Shown here one piece after another: positions 24,767 to 33,243 of a stretch of 64,000 bases of DNA (the stretch's first letter is position 1; each line of letters opens with the position of its first letter). A program made the translations under genes and the position numbers. The stretch lies in the NCBI RefSeq assembly GCF_002159735.1, contig NZ_NFJF01000006.1, positions 62,001 to 126,000 of the forward strand, given 5' to 3'. This DNA comes from Olsenella sp. An270. Lineage in GTDB: Bacteria > Actinomycetota > Coriobacteriia > Coriobacteriales > Atopobiaceae. Below the pieces are notes generated by a model, which saw only the letters and a program-made list of their open reading frames with translations, did no database searches and was not told where the DNA came from.

Positions 24767-25086
24767 CAGCGTCGAGCGACCGGCGCGAAGAATCTGCCTC
24801 CAAACCCGACTTCTGAACAGTCCCGCCCCATCCGAGGACGATTTATCAAACACTGAATCTAATCCACCTGCGGAAACGACACCGAAGGCGGGTCGGCCGA
24901 GCGAACGACCCCAGAAAACTGTTCAGAAGTCGGTTTCGAAGGCAGGTTGCTCCGAAAGTGCCCGCGAAGAGCGCAGTTTTATCGAGTCGGCACGCCTGCG
25001 CCCGGAACCCGTCGCGTGCACGCCGCGTTTGCCGTAGAATGGAAGACGCTATGGTCATGACCCCGAAACACCGGAGGTAGCAGCGC
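24767..25086. other. Gap between ecfT and purL with repeat element A and the purL leader
   Basis: No gene is seen in these 320 bases. They contain inverted-repeat element A copy 1 (24794-24945 with an outer flank to 24963) and, nearer purL, a TAGAAT at 25035-25040 that may be the -10. GGAGG at 25073-25077 serves purL. No purine riboswitch is recognisable. Confidence 0.7.
24794..24945. repeat. Inverted-repeat element A, copy 1 (152 bp)
   Basis: Terminal arms 24794-24820 and 24919-24945 are 27 bp and match at 24 positions (CTGCC..., CCGACTTCTGAACAG against CTGTTCAGAAGTCGG). The interior is 98 bp and unrelated to the interiors of copies at 52197 and 61758. An outer flank CTCCGAAAGTGCCC (to 24963) follows the right arm, as in copy 2. 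Confidence 0.85.
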
Positions 25087-28000
25087 ATGGTCTCTCGCAT
25101 CTACGTGGAGAAGAAGCCGGGCTTTGACGTGGAGGCGCAGCAGCTCAGAGCCGAGCTCACGAACGTCGTCTCCGAGGGGCTGGCGCCCGACGCGCGCCTG
25201 CGCATCGTCAACCGCTACGACGTGGAGGGCCTGGGCGACGAGCTCTTCGAGCGCTGCGTGCCCGTGGTCTTCTCCGAGCCGCAGGTGGACGTCACCTCGC
25301 GAGAGCTCCCCGCAGACGCAGACGCCGCCGACGTGCGCGTCTTCGCCGTGGAGGCGCTGCCCGGACAGTTTGACCAGCGCGCCGACTCCGCCGCGGAGTG
25401 CGTGCAGCTCATCTCCCAGGGCGAGCGCCCCACCGTGCGCTGCGCCAAGGTCTACGTGATCGAGGGCGCCTGCACCGACGAGGCGCTCGCGGCCATCAAG
25501 CACTACGTGATCAACCCCGTCGAGGCGCGCGAGGCGAGCCTCGAGGAGCGCGCCACGCTGCGCCAGAGCTACCCCGAGCCGGCCGACGTCGAGGTGCTGG
25601 ACGGCTTCCTCGAGCTGGACGACAAGGGCCTCCAGGCCATGATCGACGACCTGGGCCTGGCCATGGACCTCGCCGACATCACGTTCTGCCAGAGCTACTT
25701 CACGGGCGAGGGCCGCGTGCCCACGATCACCGAGATCCGCATGATCGACACCTACTGGTCGGACCACTGCCGCCACACCACCTTTGGCACGACCCTCGAG
25801 CACCTGCAGTTTGACGACAAGGTCGTGGCAGCCGCCTTCGAGCGCTACCTCGAGATGCGCCGCGAGCTCGGCCGCGAGGAGAAGCCGGTCACGCTCATGG
25901 ACATGGGCACGATCGGCGCCAAGTACCTCAAGCACACCGGCCAGCTCAAGAACCTCGACGAGTCCGAGGAGATCAACGCCTGCACCGTAAAGGTCACCGT
26001 TGACGTGAACGGCGAGGACCAGGACTGGCTCTTCCTCTTCAAGAACGAGACCCACAACCACCCCACCGAGATCGAGCCCTTTGGCGGCGCAGCCACCTGC
26101 ATCGGCGGCGCCATCCGCGACCCGCTCTCCGGACGCAGCTACGTCTACCAGGCCATGCGCGTCACCGGCGCGGCCGACCCCACGGTCCCCGTGTCCCAGA
26201 CCATGGAGGGCAAGCTCCCGCAGCGCAAGCTCGTGACCACCGCCGCGGCCGGCTACTCCAGCTACGGCAACCAGATCGGCCTGGCCACCGGCCAGGTCAG
26301 CGAGCTCTACCACCCCGGCTACGTGGCAAAGCGCATGGAGATCGGCGCCGTCGTGGGCGCCACCCCGGCCTCCCACGTCCGTCGCGAGTGCCCCGCGCCG
26401 GGCGACAAGATCGTGCTTCTCGGCGGGCGCACCGGCCGCGACGGCATCGGCGGCGCCACCGGCTCCTCCAAGGCCCACAACGTCGAGTCCCTCGAGAAGG
26501 ACGGCGCGGAGGTCCAGAAGGGCAACCCGCCCATCGAGCGCAAGCTCCAACGCCTCTTCCGCCGCGAGGACGCGTGCCGCCTGATCAAGCGCTGCAACGA
26601 CTTCGGCGCGGGCGGCGTCTCCGTGGCCATCGGCGAGCTGGCCGACGGCCTGGACATCGACCTCGACCTCGTGCCCAAGAAGTACGAGGGCCTCGACGGC
26701 ACCGAGCTCGCCATCTCCGAGTCCCAGGAGCGCATGGCCGTGGCGCTGGCGCCCGAGGACGTGGACGAGTTCATGGGCTACGCCCGCGAGGAGAACCTCG
26801 AGGCCACGGTCGTTGCCACGGTCACCGAGGAGCCCCGTCTGCGCATGAGCTGGCGCGGCAAGACGATCGTGGACGTGAGCCGCGAGTTCCTCGCCTCCAA
26901 CGGTGCGCCCAAGTCCACCTCGGTGCGCGTGACCGCGCCCGCCGAGTACGAGCGCACCTGGACCGGCGACACCCTCGCCGAGAAGATGCGCTCCCTCGTG
27001 ACCGACCTCAACGTGGCCTCCAACAAGGGCCTCTCCGAGCGCTTTGACTCCACGATCGGCGCCGCCACCGTGCTCATGCCCTTCGGCGGTCGCACGCAGC
27101 TCACGCCGCCCATGGCCATGGTCGCCAAGCTCCCCGTTGACGGCGAGACCACCACGTGCTCCGGCATGGCCTGGGGCTTCAACCCCTACCTCATGAGCGC
27201 CAACTGCTACACCGGCGCCTACCTCTCCGTCGTCGAGTCCGTGAGCCGCATGGTCGCCGCGGGCTTTGACCATGAGGACCTCTACCTCACGTTCCAGGAG
27301 TACTTCGAGCGCCTGCGCGACGTCCCCGCCCGCTGGGGCAAGCCCACTGCGGCCCTGCTCGGCGCCCTCATGGCGCAGGTCGACCTGGGCATCGCCTCCA
27401 TCGGCGGCAAGGACTCCATGTCCGGCAGCTTCGAGGACCTGGACGTGCCGCCCACGCTCGTCTCCTTTGCCACGGGCCTCGGCCACGTGGACCGCGTGAC
27501 GTCCCCCGAGTTCAAGGGCGCCGGTCACCGCGTCGCGGTGCTCGTCCCCGACTACGCCGACGACGGCCTCACGCCCGACCCCGCGGCCCTTCTCGACACC
27601 TATCGCCTGGTCGAGGGCCTGATTGAGCGCGGCGAGGCGCTCGCCGTCTCCACGCTGGGCTACGGCGGCGTCGCCGAGGCTGCGTTCAAGATGTGCGTGG
27701 GCAACCGCCTGGGCATCGAGGTCGCGCCCGCCTTTGGCGCCGACGCGCTCTTCTGCCCCTCCTACGGCAGCTTCCTCGTGGAGCTCTCCGACGACGCGGT
27801 CCAGCCCGAGATTCCCGCCAGCGTCACGGCCTCGCTCTTTGGCACCACCACCGAGGCCTACGAGCTCGTCGCCGAGGGCGAGCGTATCGACCTCGCCGAG
27901 CTCCAGGATGCTTGGGAGGGCGCGCTCGAGGGCGTCTTCCCGTATCGTGCTGAAGGCGAGAAGGTCGAGGCGGTCTCGTTCGACGTGGCAAGCGCGGGCG

Positions 28001-28833
28001 TCTCCCGTCCCACCCCGGCGGTCCACGTCGCCCGCCCGCGCGTCATCATTCCCGTGTTCCCGGGCACCAACTGCGAGTACGACACCGCGCACGCCTTCGA
28101 GCGCGCCGGCGCCGTGGCGGACGTCTTCGTCATCAACAACCTCACGCCCGAGGCCGTGGCCGAGAGCACCCACGAGCTGGCGCGTCGCATCCGCGAGAGC
28201 CAGATCGTCATGATCCCCGGCGGCTTCTCCGGCGGCGACGAGCCCGAGGGCTCGGCCAAGTTCATCACCGCGTTCTTCCGCGCGCCCGAGGTCACCGAGG
28301 CGGTGCGCGACCTGCTGCAGGCCCGCGACGGCCTCATGCTTGGCATCTGCAACGGCTTCCAGGCGCTGGTGAAGCTCGGCCTGGTCCCGTTCGGTGACAT
28401 CGTCGAGGCCACGCCCGACGCCCCCACGCTCACGTTCAACACCATCGGCCGTCACCAGAGCCGCCTGGTGCGCACGCGCGTGACGTCCAACCTGAGCCCC
28501 TGGCTCTCCAAGTGCGAGGTCGGCGACGTCCACAACATCGCGATCTCCCACGGCGAGGGCCGCTTCGTCGCCTCGCCCGAGACGGTGCGCGAGCTCGTGG
28601 CCGCGGGTCAGGTCGCCACCCAGTACGTGGACGAGAACGGCGTGCCGGGCATGGCGCTCGACGTCAACCCCAACGGCTCCGTCCTGGCCATCGAGGGCAT
28701 CACCTCGCCGGACGGCCGCGTGCTGGGCAAGATGGGCCACACCGAGCGCTCCGGGGCCGGGCTCTACAAGAACGTGCCGGGCAACGCGTACCAGCCCCTG
28801 ATTGAAGGCGGCGTGAGCTACTTCACCGAGTAG
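25087..28833 (+). CDS. purL: Phosphoribosylformylglycinamidine synthase, single-chain PurLQ
   Basis: FGAM synthase converts FGAR, glutamine and ATP to FGAM in purine synthesis. At 1248 residues this is the large form that fuses the PurS-like N-terminus, two AIR-synthase-like halves and a class I glutaminase. The core shows TYWSDHCRHTTFGT (about residue 220), FKNETHNHPTEIEPFGGAATCIGG (about 317) and ASIGGKDSMSG (about 770). The glutaminase begins near residue 983 (IIPVFPGTNCEYD), with nucleophile Cys in LGICNGFQA (about 1087) and SHGEGRF (about 1154) carrying the His. Neighbours are not purine genes. Confidence 0.97.
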   Translation: MVSRIYVEKKPGFDVEAQQLRAELTNVVSEGLAPDARLRIVNRYDVEGLGDELFERCVPVVFSEPQVDVTSRELPADADAADVRVFAVEALPGQFDQRADSAAECVQLISQGERPTVRCAKVYVIEGACTDEALAAIKHYVINPVEAREASLEERATLRQSYPEPADVEVLDGFLELDDKGLQAMIDDLGLAMDLADITFCQSYFTGEGRVPTITEIRMIDTYWSDHCRHTTFGTTLEHLQFDDKVVAAAFERYLEMRRELGREEKPVTLMDMGTIGAKYLKHTGQLKNLDESEEINACTVKVTVDVNGEDQDWLFLFKNETHNHPTEIEPFGGAATCIGGAIRDPLSGRSYVYQAMRVTGAADPTVPVSQTMEGKLPQRKLVTTAAAGYSSYGNQIGLATGQVSELYHPGYVAKRMEIGAVVGATPASHVRRECPAPGDKIVLLGGRTGRDGIGGATGSSKAHNVESLEKDGAEVQKGNPPIERKLQRLFRREDACRLIKRCNDFGAGGVSVAIGELADGLDIDLDLVPKKYEGLDGTELAISESQERMAVALAPEDVDEFMGYAREENLEATVVATVTEEPRLRMSWRGKTIVDVSREFLASNGAPKSTSVRVTAPAEYERTWTGDTLAEKMRSLVTDLNVASNKGLSERFDSTIGAATVLMPFGGRTQLTPPMAMVAKLPVDGETTTCSGMAWGFNPYLMSANCYTGAYLSVVESVSRMVAAGFDHEDLYLTFQEYFERLRDVPARWGKPTAALLGALMAQVDLGIASIGGKDSMSGSFEDLDVPPTLVSFATGLGHVDRVTSPEFKGAGHRVAVLVPDYADDGLTPDPAALLDTYRLVEGLIERGEALAVSTLGYGGVAEAAFKMCVGNRLGIEVAPAFGADALFCPSYGSFLVELSDDAVQPEIPASVTASLFGTTTEAYELVAEGERIDLAELQDAWEGALEGVFPYRAEGEKVEAVSFDVASAGVSRPTPAVHVARPRVIIPVFPGTNCEYDTAHAFERAGAVADVFVINNLTPEAVAESTHELARRIRESQIVMIPGGFSGGDEPEGSAKFITAFFRAPEVTEAVRDLLQARDGLMLGICNGFQALVKLGLVPFGDIVEATPDAPTLTFNTIGRHQSRLVRTRVTSNLSPWLSKCEVGDVHNIAISHGEGRFVASPETVRELVAAGQVATQYVDENGVPGMALDVNPNGSVLAIEGITSPDGRVLGKMGHTERSGAGLYKNVPGNAYQPLIEGGVSYFTE

Positions 28834-28849
28834 ACGCAAACGCAAGGGT

Positions 28850-28917
28850 GGCCGCCCCGACTTTCACGCAGGAACTGCGCTTCGCGGAAGATTCCTGCTT
28901 AGAAAGTCGGGGCGGCC
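28850..28917. terminator. Long hairpin after purL
   Basis: GGCCGCCCCGACTTTC (28850-28865) pairs perfectly with 28902-28917, and an inner stem GCAGGAA/TTCCTGC lies in the loop. It starts 17 bp after the purL stop and resembles the hairpins beside the RhuM-Fic gene (same CCGCCCCGAC stem). It lacks a T-run, so factor-dependent or stabilising roles are possible. Confidence 0.65.
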
Positions 28918-28968
28918 TGCTTCTGACACATTATTCACGCAGCACAAGCGCCGCCTGAGGAGCTGGAC

Positions 28969-29940
28969 GTGATTGCTGAAAAGGAGAACAGACCATTCAT
29001 CGCCACGACGCCGGGGGTGGTGCTGGCGTGTCTGGCGTCGTGCTTTCTGTGGGGGTCGGCGTTCCCGTGCGTGAAGATCGGCTACGAGCTGTTTGGGATT
29101 GACGCCGCCGACGTGCCGTCCATCCTCGCGTTCGCGGGCACGCGCTTCGTGATCGCGGGCCTCATGGTCGTCGCGGGCATGAGCGTGGCACGGCGACGGG
29201 CGTTCGTGCCGGAGCGCCGCGACCTGCCGTACGTGGGCGCGCTCGCAATCTTCCAGACGATCCTTCAGTACATCCTCTTCTACGTGGGCCTGGCCAACTG
29301 CGCGGGCGTGACGAGCTCGATCCTGGAGGCGAGCAACTCGTTTCTCTGCGTCCTGCTGGCCGCCCTCGTGTTCCGCTTCGAGCGGCTCACGAGCCGCAAG
29401 GTCCTGGGCTGCGTCATCGGCTTTGCCGGCGTGGTGCTGGTGAACGTTGCCGGGGAGACGGGAGGCTTCAGCTTCACGCTCGCGGGCGAGGGCATGGTGC
29501 TCGCGTCCACCGTCGCCGCCGCCACGTCGAGCAACCTCGCCAAGCTCTTCTCGCGCGACCACGATCCCGTGCTGCTCTCCGGATGGCAGTTCGTCCTCGG
29601 CGGCGCGGTGCTGCTCGCGGCGGGGCTCGCCCTCGGCGGGCACGTCGCCCCGGCCGACGCCACGAACCCGCTCCCCGCGCTCGCGCTTCTCGCCTACCTG
29701 GGCTTCATTTCCGCGGGTGCCTACTCGCTGTGGTCGCTCGCGCTGGCCGCGAACCCCGTCTCGCGCGTCGCGGTCTTTGGCTTCATGAACCCGGTCTTTG
29801 GCGTGCTGCTCTCCGCCGTCCTGCTCGGCGAGGCCGACGTGGTGAGCCCCGCGGTCGCCGCCGGCGCGCTCGTGCTGGTGAGCGCGGGCATCGTGGTCGT
29901 CAACCGACGCGAGGGCAGGGCGCGCCGCGCGGACGGGTAG
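28969..29940 (+). CDS. DMT superfamily (EamA) transporter
   Basis: A 323-residue membrane protein with ten predicted hydrophobic segments and the internal duplication of EamA transporters (repeats of about residues 15-150 and 165-305). LASCFLWGSAFPCVKIGYE opens the first repeat and FLWG is typical of the family. The second repeat ends in GFMNPVFGVLLSAVLLGE, the usual signature. Such proteins export amino acids, nucleosides or other metabolites; the substrate is unknown. GTG 28969 follows GAGGAG. The serpin gene follows 34 bp downstream. Confidence 0.9.
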   Translation: MIAEKENRPFIATTPGVVLACLASCFLWGSAFPCVKIGYELFGIDAADVPSILAFAGTRFVIAGLMVVAGMSVARRRAFVPERRDLPYVGALAIFQTILQYILFYVGLANCAGVTSSILEASNSFLCVLLAALVFRFERLTSRKVLGCVIGFAGVVLVNVAGETGGFSFTLAGEGMVLASTVAAATSSNLAKLFSRDHDPVLLSGWQFVLGGAVLLAAGLALGGHVAPADATNPLPALALLAYLGFISAGAYSLWSLALAANPVSRVAVFGFMNPVFGVLLSAVLLGEADVVSPAVAAGALVLVSAGIVVVNRREGRARRADG

Positions 29941-29974
29941 GATAGGGGCAAGCTTCCCGACGAAGGGAGACGCC

Positions 29975-31210
29975 ATGTCCCGTCGCATGCTCGGAATCGC
30001 CGCATCCGCCCTTGTCGCCGTCTCGCTGCTCGCTGGATGCGCCGGCAGCAGCAATCTCACGGCAACGGAGCTCACCGCGGGCACGTCGCCCGCGAGCTCC
30101 GGCTCCCTCGAGGTCGGCGAAGGCTCGGATACCTACGACTTTGCCCTCGGCCTGCTGCGCGAGAGCGCCGACGAGAAGAACACGCTCGTCTCCCCTCTCT
30201 CGGTCCTGTCCGCGCTCGCGATGGCCGAGAGCGGCGCCAGCGGTGAGACCCTGGCCCAGATGGAGCAGGCCACGGGCATGGGCGCGGACGAGCTCGCGGA
30301 CATGCTGCAGGCCTACGGCGCGCTTGCCGGCGACGGTCCGCTCAGGACCGCCAACTCCGTCTGGCTGCGCGACTCCGACGGCCTTTCCGTCGAGGACGAC
30401 TTCCTCGTGACGTGCGGCGAGCGCCTCGGCGCGCAGGTCTTCTCGGCACCCTTCGACGACTCCACCGTGGCAGACGTCAACGCCTGGGTGAGCGAGAAGA
30501 CCGACGAGATGATTCCGCAGATGCTGAGCCAGATCTCCGACAGCGCGCAGGTCCTGCTCGTGAACGCCCTCGCCTTCGACGGCGGCTGGGAGGACCCGTT
30601 TGACTCCGCGCTGGTCTCACCCGATACGTTCACCTGCGAGGACGGCACCGAGCAAGACGTCACGATGATGCACTCCGCGGAGGACAGCTACCTGGAGGGC
30701 GAGTTGGCGACCGGCTTTGTCAAGCCGTACGAGGACTACGACTACGCCTTCGTGGGCCTGCTGCCCGCCGAGGGCGTGAGCGTGGAAGAGCTGCTCGCAA
30801 GCCTTGACGGTGACGCGCTGGAGGAGCTGCTCACGCCCGTGGCGGGCGCCGCCGCGGAGATCGGGCTGCCCAAGTTCACGTCCAGCTACGAGGCGGAGCT
30901 CTCGGACGCACTGCGATCGCTCGGCATGACGGACGCCTTTGACGCGACGCGCGCGGACTTCTCGCGCATGGGCACCTCCGAGCAGGGTCCGCTCTACGTG
31001 GGCAGCGTGCTGCACAAGACGTTCGTCGACGTCAACGAGGAGGGCACGCGCGCCGCGGCGGCCACGACCGTCTCCATGGACGGCGCTGCCGCCCCCGGCG
31101 GCCCGGTCGAGTACCACGAAGTCATCCTCGACCGGCCCTTCGTCTACCTCATCGTGGACCTGCGCTGCGACCTGCCGGTCTTTATCGGCACCTACATGGG
31201 CACGGAGTAG
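29975..31210 (+). CDS. Serpin family protease inhibitor, lipoprotein
   Basis: A bacterial serpin of 411 residues. A signal peptide ends in the lipobox LLAGC (Cys22), so it is exported and lipid-anchored. The serpin core runs from about residue 50 to the end, with SPLSVLSALAMAESGASGETLAQM near the start. NALAFDGGWEDPFD follows, and FVYLIVDLRCDLPVFIGTYMG forms the last strands. The reactive-loop hinge EEGTRAAAATTVSMDG (about 354-369) has the small-residue run expected of inhibitory serpins rather than storage-type ones. A role in blocking host or rival serine or cysteine proteases at the cell surface is inferred. Confidence 0.93.
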   Translation: MSRRMLGIAASALVAVSLLAGCAGSSNLTATELTAGTSPASSGSLEVGEGSDTYDFALGLLRESADEKNTLVSPLSVLSALAMAESGASGETLAQMEQATGMGADELADMLQAYGALAGDGPLRTANSVWLRDSDGLSVEDDFLVTCGERLGAQVFSAPFDDSTVADVNAWVSEKTDEMIPQMLSQISDSAQVLLVNALAFDGGWEDPFDSALVSPDTFTCEDGTEQDVTMMHSAEDSYLEGELATGFVKPYEDYDYAFVGLLPAEGVSVEELLASLDGDALEELLTPVAGAAAEIGLPKFTSSYEAELSDALRSLGMTDAFDATRADFSRMGTSEQGPLYVGSVLHKTFVDVNEEGTRAAAATTVSMDGAAAPGGPVEYHEVILDRPFVYLIVDLRCDLPVFIGTYMGTE

Positions 31211-31218
31211 GTCTCGCG

Positions 31219-31346
31219 CATTGTCTGGGTACTTTTTTCCGCACCACGGAAGTATTCGATCGACTGGGCGCCATATTTCTGCAGGTAGAAAAATGGTACA
31301 GACGAGACCGTACTTCACCACCTCTCAAAAAAGTACCCAGACAATG
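31219..31346. repeat. Inverted-repeat element B (128 bp)
   Basis: Perfect 20-bp ends CATTGTCTGGGTACTTTTTT (31219-31238) and its complement (31327-31346) enclose 88 bp. It fills the convergent gap between the serpin gene and the zinc-ribbon gene. The poly-T/poly-A at the inner edges could serve as a terminator in both directions. Confidence 0.8.
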
Positions 31347-31348
31347 AA

Positions 31349-31522
31349 TCAGCGGGCCGGACGGCGGTGCGTGAGATGCCAGCCGCCACAGTACGGGCAC
31401 TCGTAGACGAAGATCTTGGGCGCGTCCTTGCGGCGGGAGCTCTTCTCCGCCGCCTTCCGGGCGTCGACGCGCGTCTCGTAGCGCTTCTTGCGCCCGCATG
31501 CCCTGAACTCCTGCTCGTCCAT
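31349..31522 (-). CDS. 57-residue zinc-ribbon-like protein
   Basis: A short minus-strand gene beginning MDEQEFRACGRKKRYETRVD and ending RRPAR. An excellent ribosome binding site, GGGGAGGT, lies before ATG 31522. The C-terminus has YECPYCGGWHLTH, a CxxC plus two His, and an earlier Cys9, so one metal ion could be bound. The middle is rich in Lys and Arg. Proteins of this plan (basic helix plus CPYCGxWHLT) are common as small actinobacterial and phage proteins without known function. It is divergent from the ECF sigma gene, with start codons 71 bp apart. Confidence 0.75.
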   Translation of the reverse strand: MDEQEFRACGRKKRYETRVDARKAAEKSSRRKDAPKIFVYECPYCGGWHLTHRRPAR

Positions 31523-31593
31523 CGCACCTCCCCGTCTCCCTTGGGGAACATTATGCGACGCTGGCGCATGTAATGGACAAGGAGGTGAGGGGC

Positions 31594-32154
31594 ATGACCG
31601 ACAAGAGCATCAAGCGCATCGAGAAGTTCATGCGACACGCGATGGCCGCGCACGGCGGCTCCGTCTACCTCGTGGCCCTCGCGCAGACGCGTTCGGAGGC
31701 CGACGCCCAGGACGTGGCCCAGGACGTCTTCTGCCGCCTGCTCACGGACGGCACCGCGTTCACGAGCGACGAGCACCTGCGCGCCTGGCTTCTGCGCGTG
31801 ACCGTCAACCGCTGCCGCGAGCTCTGGCGCGCGCCGTGGCGGCACCGCGTGGAGAACGTAGACGAGCTCGCCCAGCTGCCGGCCCCGGACGCGCCCGTGG
31901 AGGACGCGGCGCTCGAGGAGCTGCGCGCCGACCCGGTCTGGCAGGCGCTCCGGTCCCTGCCCGAGAAGCTCCGCGTGGTGGCGCTGCTCCACTACGTGGA
32001 GGAGTACACGACCGAGGAGATCGCCCGCATCGTGGGCAGCCCGCCAGCGACGGTGCGCACGCGCCTGCACCGGGCGCGCAAGCTGATGAGAGAGACGCTC
32101 GAGTCCCCCGCGAGCCCCGCAGAGGAGGAGAACTATGGACAGGCACACGCTTGA
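31594..32154 (+). CDS. ECF-type RNA polymerase sigma factor
   Basis: A 186-residue sigma-70 family protein of the extracytoplasmic-function type. Region 2 (about residues 15-80) contains DAQDVAQDVFCRLL and LRAWLLRVTVNRCREL, the core-binding and -10-recognition helices. Region 4 (about 115-170) contains LPEKLRVVALLHYVEEYTTE and the helix-turn-helix IARIVGSPPATVRTRLHRARK. ATG 31594 is preferred over ATG 31573 because GGAGGTGAGGGGC precedes it. GGAAC at 31545-31549 could be part of an autoregulated ECF promoter. The next gene overlaps by 20 bp and encodes the probable membrane partner. Confidence 0.92.
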   Translation: MTDKSIKRIEKFMRHAMAAHGGSVYLVALAQTRSEADAQDVAQDVFCRLLTDGTAFTSDEHLRAWLLRVTVNRCRELWRAPWRHRVENVDELAQLPAPDAPVEDAALEELRADPVWQALRSLPEKLRVVALLHYVEEYTTEEIARIVGSPPATVRTRLHRARKLMRETLESPASPAEEENYGQAHA

Positions 32155-33127
32155 GCAGTTCCGCACGCGGGCACGCAAGGCCACGCTGCCCGAGGACGTG
32201 CGCGAGTCCGTCTTGGACGAGATCAGGGTCGAGAAGGGCGAACGCGCCCGCGGCCCGCGCAGGCCGCGCCGGGAGCGGCGGGGCGTCACGCGGCGGACCT
32301 TCGTGCGCGTGGGAGCCGTGGCGGCCGGCGGCGTCGCAGCGTTTCTCGGCGTCAGTGCCCTCATGAACCACGCTGCCGGCAAGAGGGGCAACTGGTTCGC
32401 GCTCACCGCCTACGCCGAGGGCACCGAGGAGCCGGACGGCTCGCGCCTGGCACTCGGCGAGACGTTTGGCGGGCGCATCAGCTGGGCCGGCGGCGTGGAC
32501 CCGGAGAGCGACGGAGACGACCTGCTCATGGTCCACACCGAACTCAACCTCTCGTGCACGGGCGACAACGTGGACACCCTCACGTACCAGCTCGAGGGCG
32601 ACAGCGTTGGCACCAGCGTGGACGTCTACTTCAAGCCCGGGATCTGGATCTTCCAATCCGACTACGAGGGCAGCGGTCCCGTAGCCAACTTCACCGTTGA
32701 CTACGACAGCCAGGACACTCAGAGTCTCCAGGCCCTTCTCACCGGGCGCCTTGCCTACTACGCCATCTACGCCAACATTCCTGTCCCGGACGACCTCGTT
32801 CCCGTGTTTCTGGAGCTTCAGGAGACCGAGGGGACCGAGGAGGAGTCCTCCCGCTTGCTGGAGCTCATGAACCAGGTAGAAGTGCGCGCCGCCGAGCTCT
32901 TTGCCGAGGAGCTCGCCAAGACCACGCTCGTGATGACGGCCACGTTCAACGACGGCAGCGAGCAGACCAAGCGCTACTCGTTCTCCCCGCGCGAGGACTA
33001 CACGCAGATCTACGCCAACTACCTAGAAGAGGATTGGGGGGCCTACCTCGCCGGCGACGACGCCCGCCGGACCGAGCTCACGCAGAACCCGCCGAGCCTC
33101 TATCTGATCACGGAGGCCGAGGGATAA
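32135..33127 (+). CDS. Membrane-anchored partner of the ECF sigma factor (putative anti-sigma/sensor)
   Basis: A 330-residue protein with an N-terminal cytoplasmic region of about 50 basic residues (HTLEQFRTRARKATLPEDVR) and one membrane segment (about 58-80). The remaining 250 residues lie outside the cell. The segment is preceded by VTRRTFVRVGAVAAGG, which looks like a Tat signal but lacks a cleavage site. Size, topology and a 20-bp overlap with the sigma gene fit an anti-sigma factor. The external part matches nothing I recognise, though DUF4179-type proteins have this plan. No zinc-binding HxxxCxxC anti-sigma motif is present. Confidence 0.75.
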   Translation: MDRHTLEQFRTRARKATLPEDVRESVLDEIRVEKGERARGPRRPRRERRGVTRRTFVRVGAVAAGGVAAFLGVSALMNHAAGKRGNWFALTAYAEGTEEPDGSRLALGETFGGRISWAGGVDPESDGDDLLMVHTELNLSCTGDNVDTLTYQLEGDSVGTSVDVYFKPGIWIFQSDYEGSGPVANFTVDYDSQDTQSLQALLTGRLAYYAIYANIPVPDDLVPVFLELQETEGTEEESSRLLELMNQVEVRAAELFAEELAKTTLVMTATFNDGSEQTKRYSFSPREDYTQIYANYLEEDWGAYLAGDDARRTELTQNPPSLYLITEAEG

Positions 33128-33133
33128 ACGAGA

Positions 33134-33172
33134 CCGCCCCGACGTCCTTCTCTCGAGGGAACGTCGGGGCGG
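33134..33172. terminator. Hairpin upstream of the RhuM-Fic gene
   Basis: CCGCCCCGACGT (33134-33145) pairs with ACGTCGGGGCGG (33161-33172) around 15 bases. It lies 6 bp after the sigma-partner stop, and a nearly identical hairpin lies at 34199-34239. Confidence 0.7.
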
Positions 33173-33243
33173 CATTAGTAATTATTGTCCGGTCCACACC
33201 GTACATTTGTTCTACCGAAAGAACGGGAGAGCGGAGGTACGGT

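Noticed and set aside
24980-25086. Purine or PRPP riboswitch before purL
   Set aside because: No purine-riboswitch core was recognised. The only structure is the inverted-repeat element further upstream.
33034-33243. A longer start for the RhuM-Fic protein
   Set aside because: The added 70 codons overlap the sigma-partner gene and cross the hairpin at 33134. ATG 33244 has GGAGG and matches the family N-terminus.
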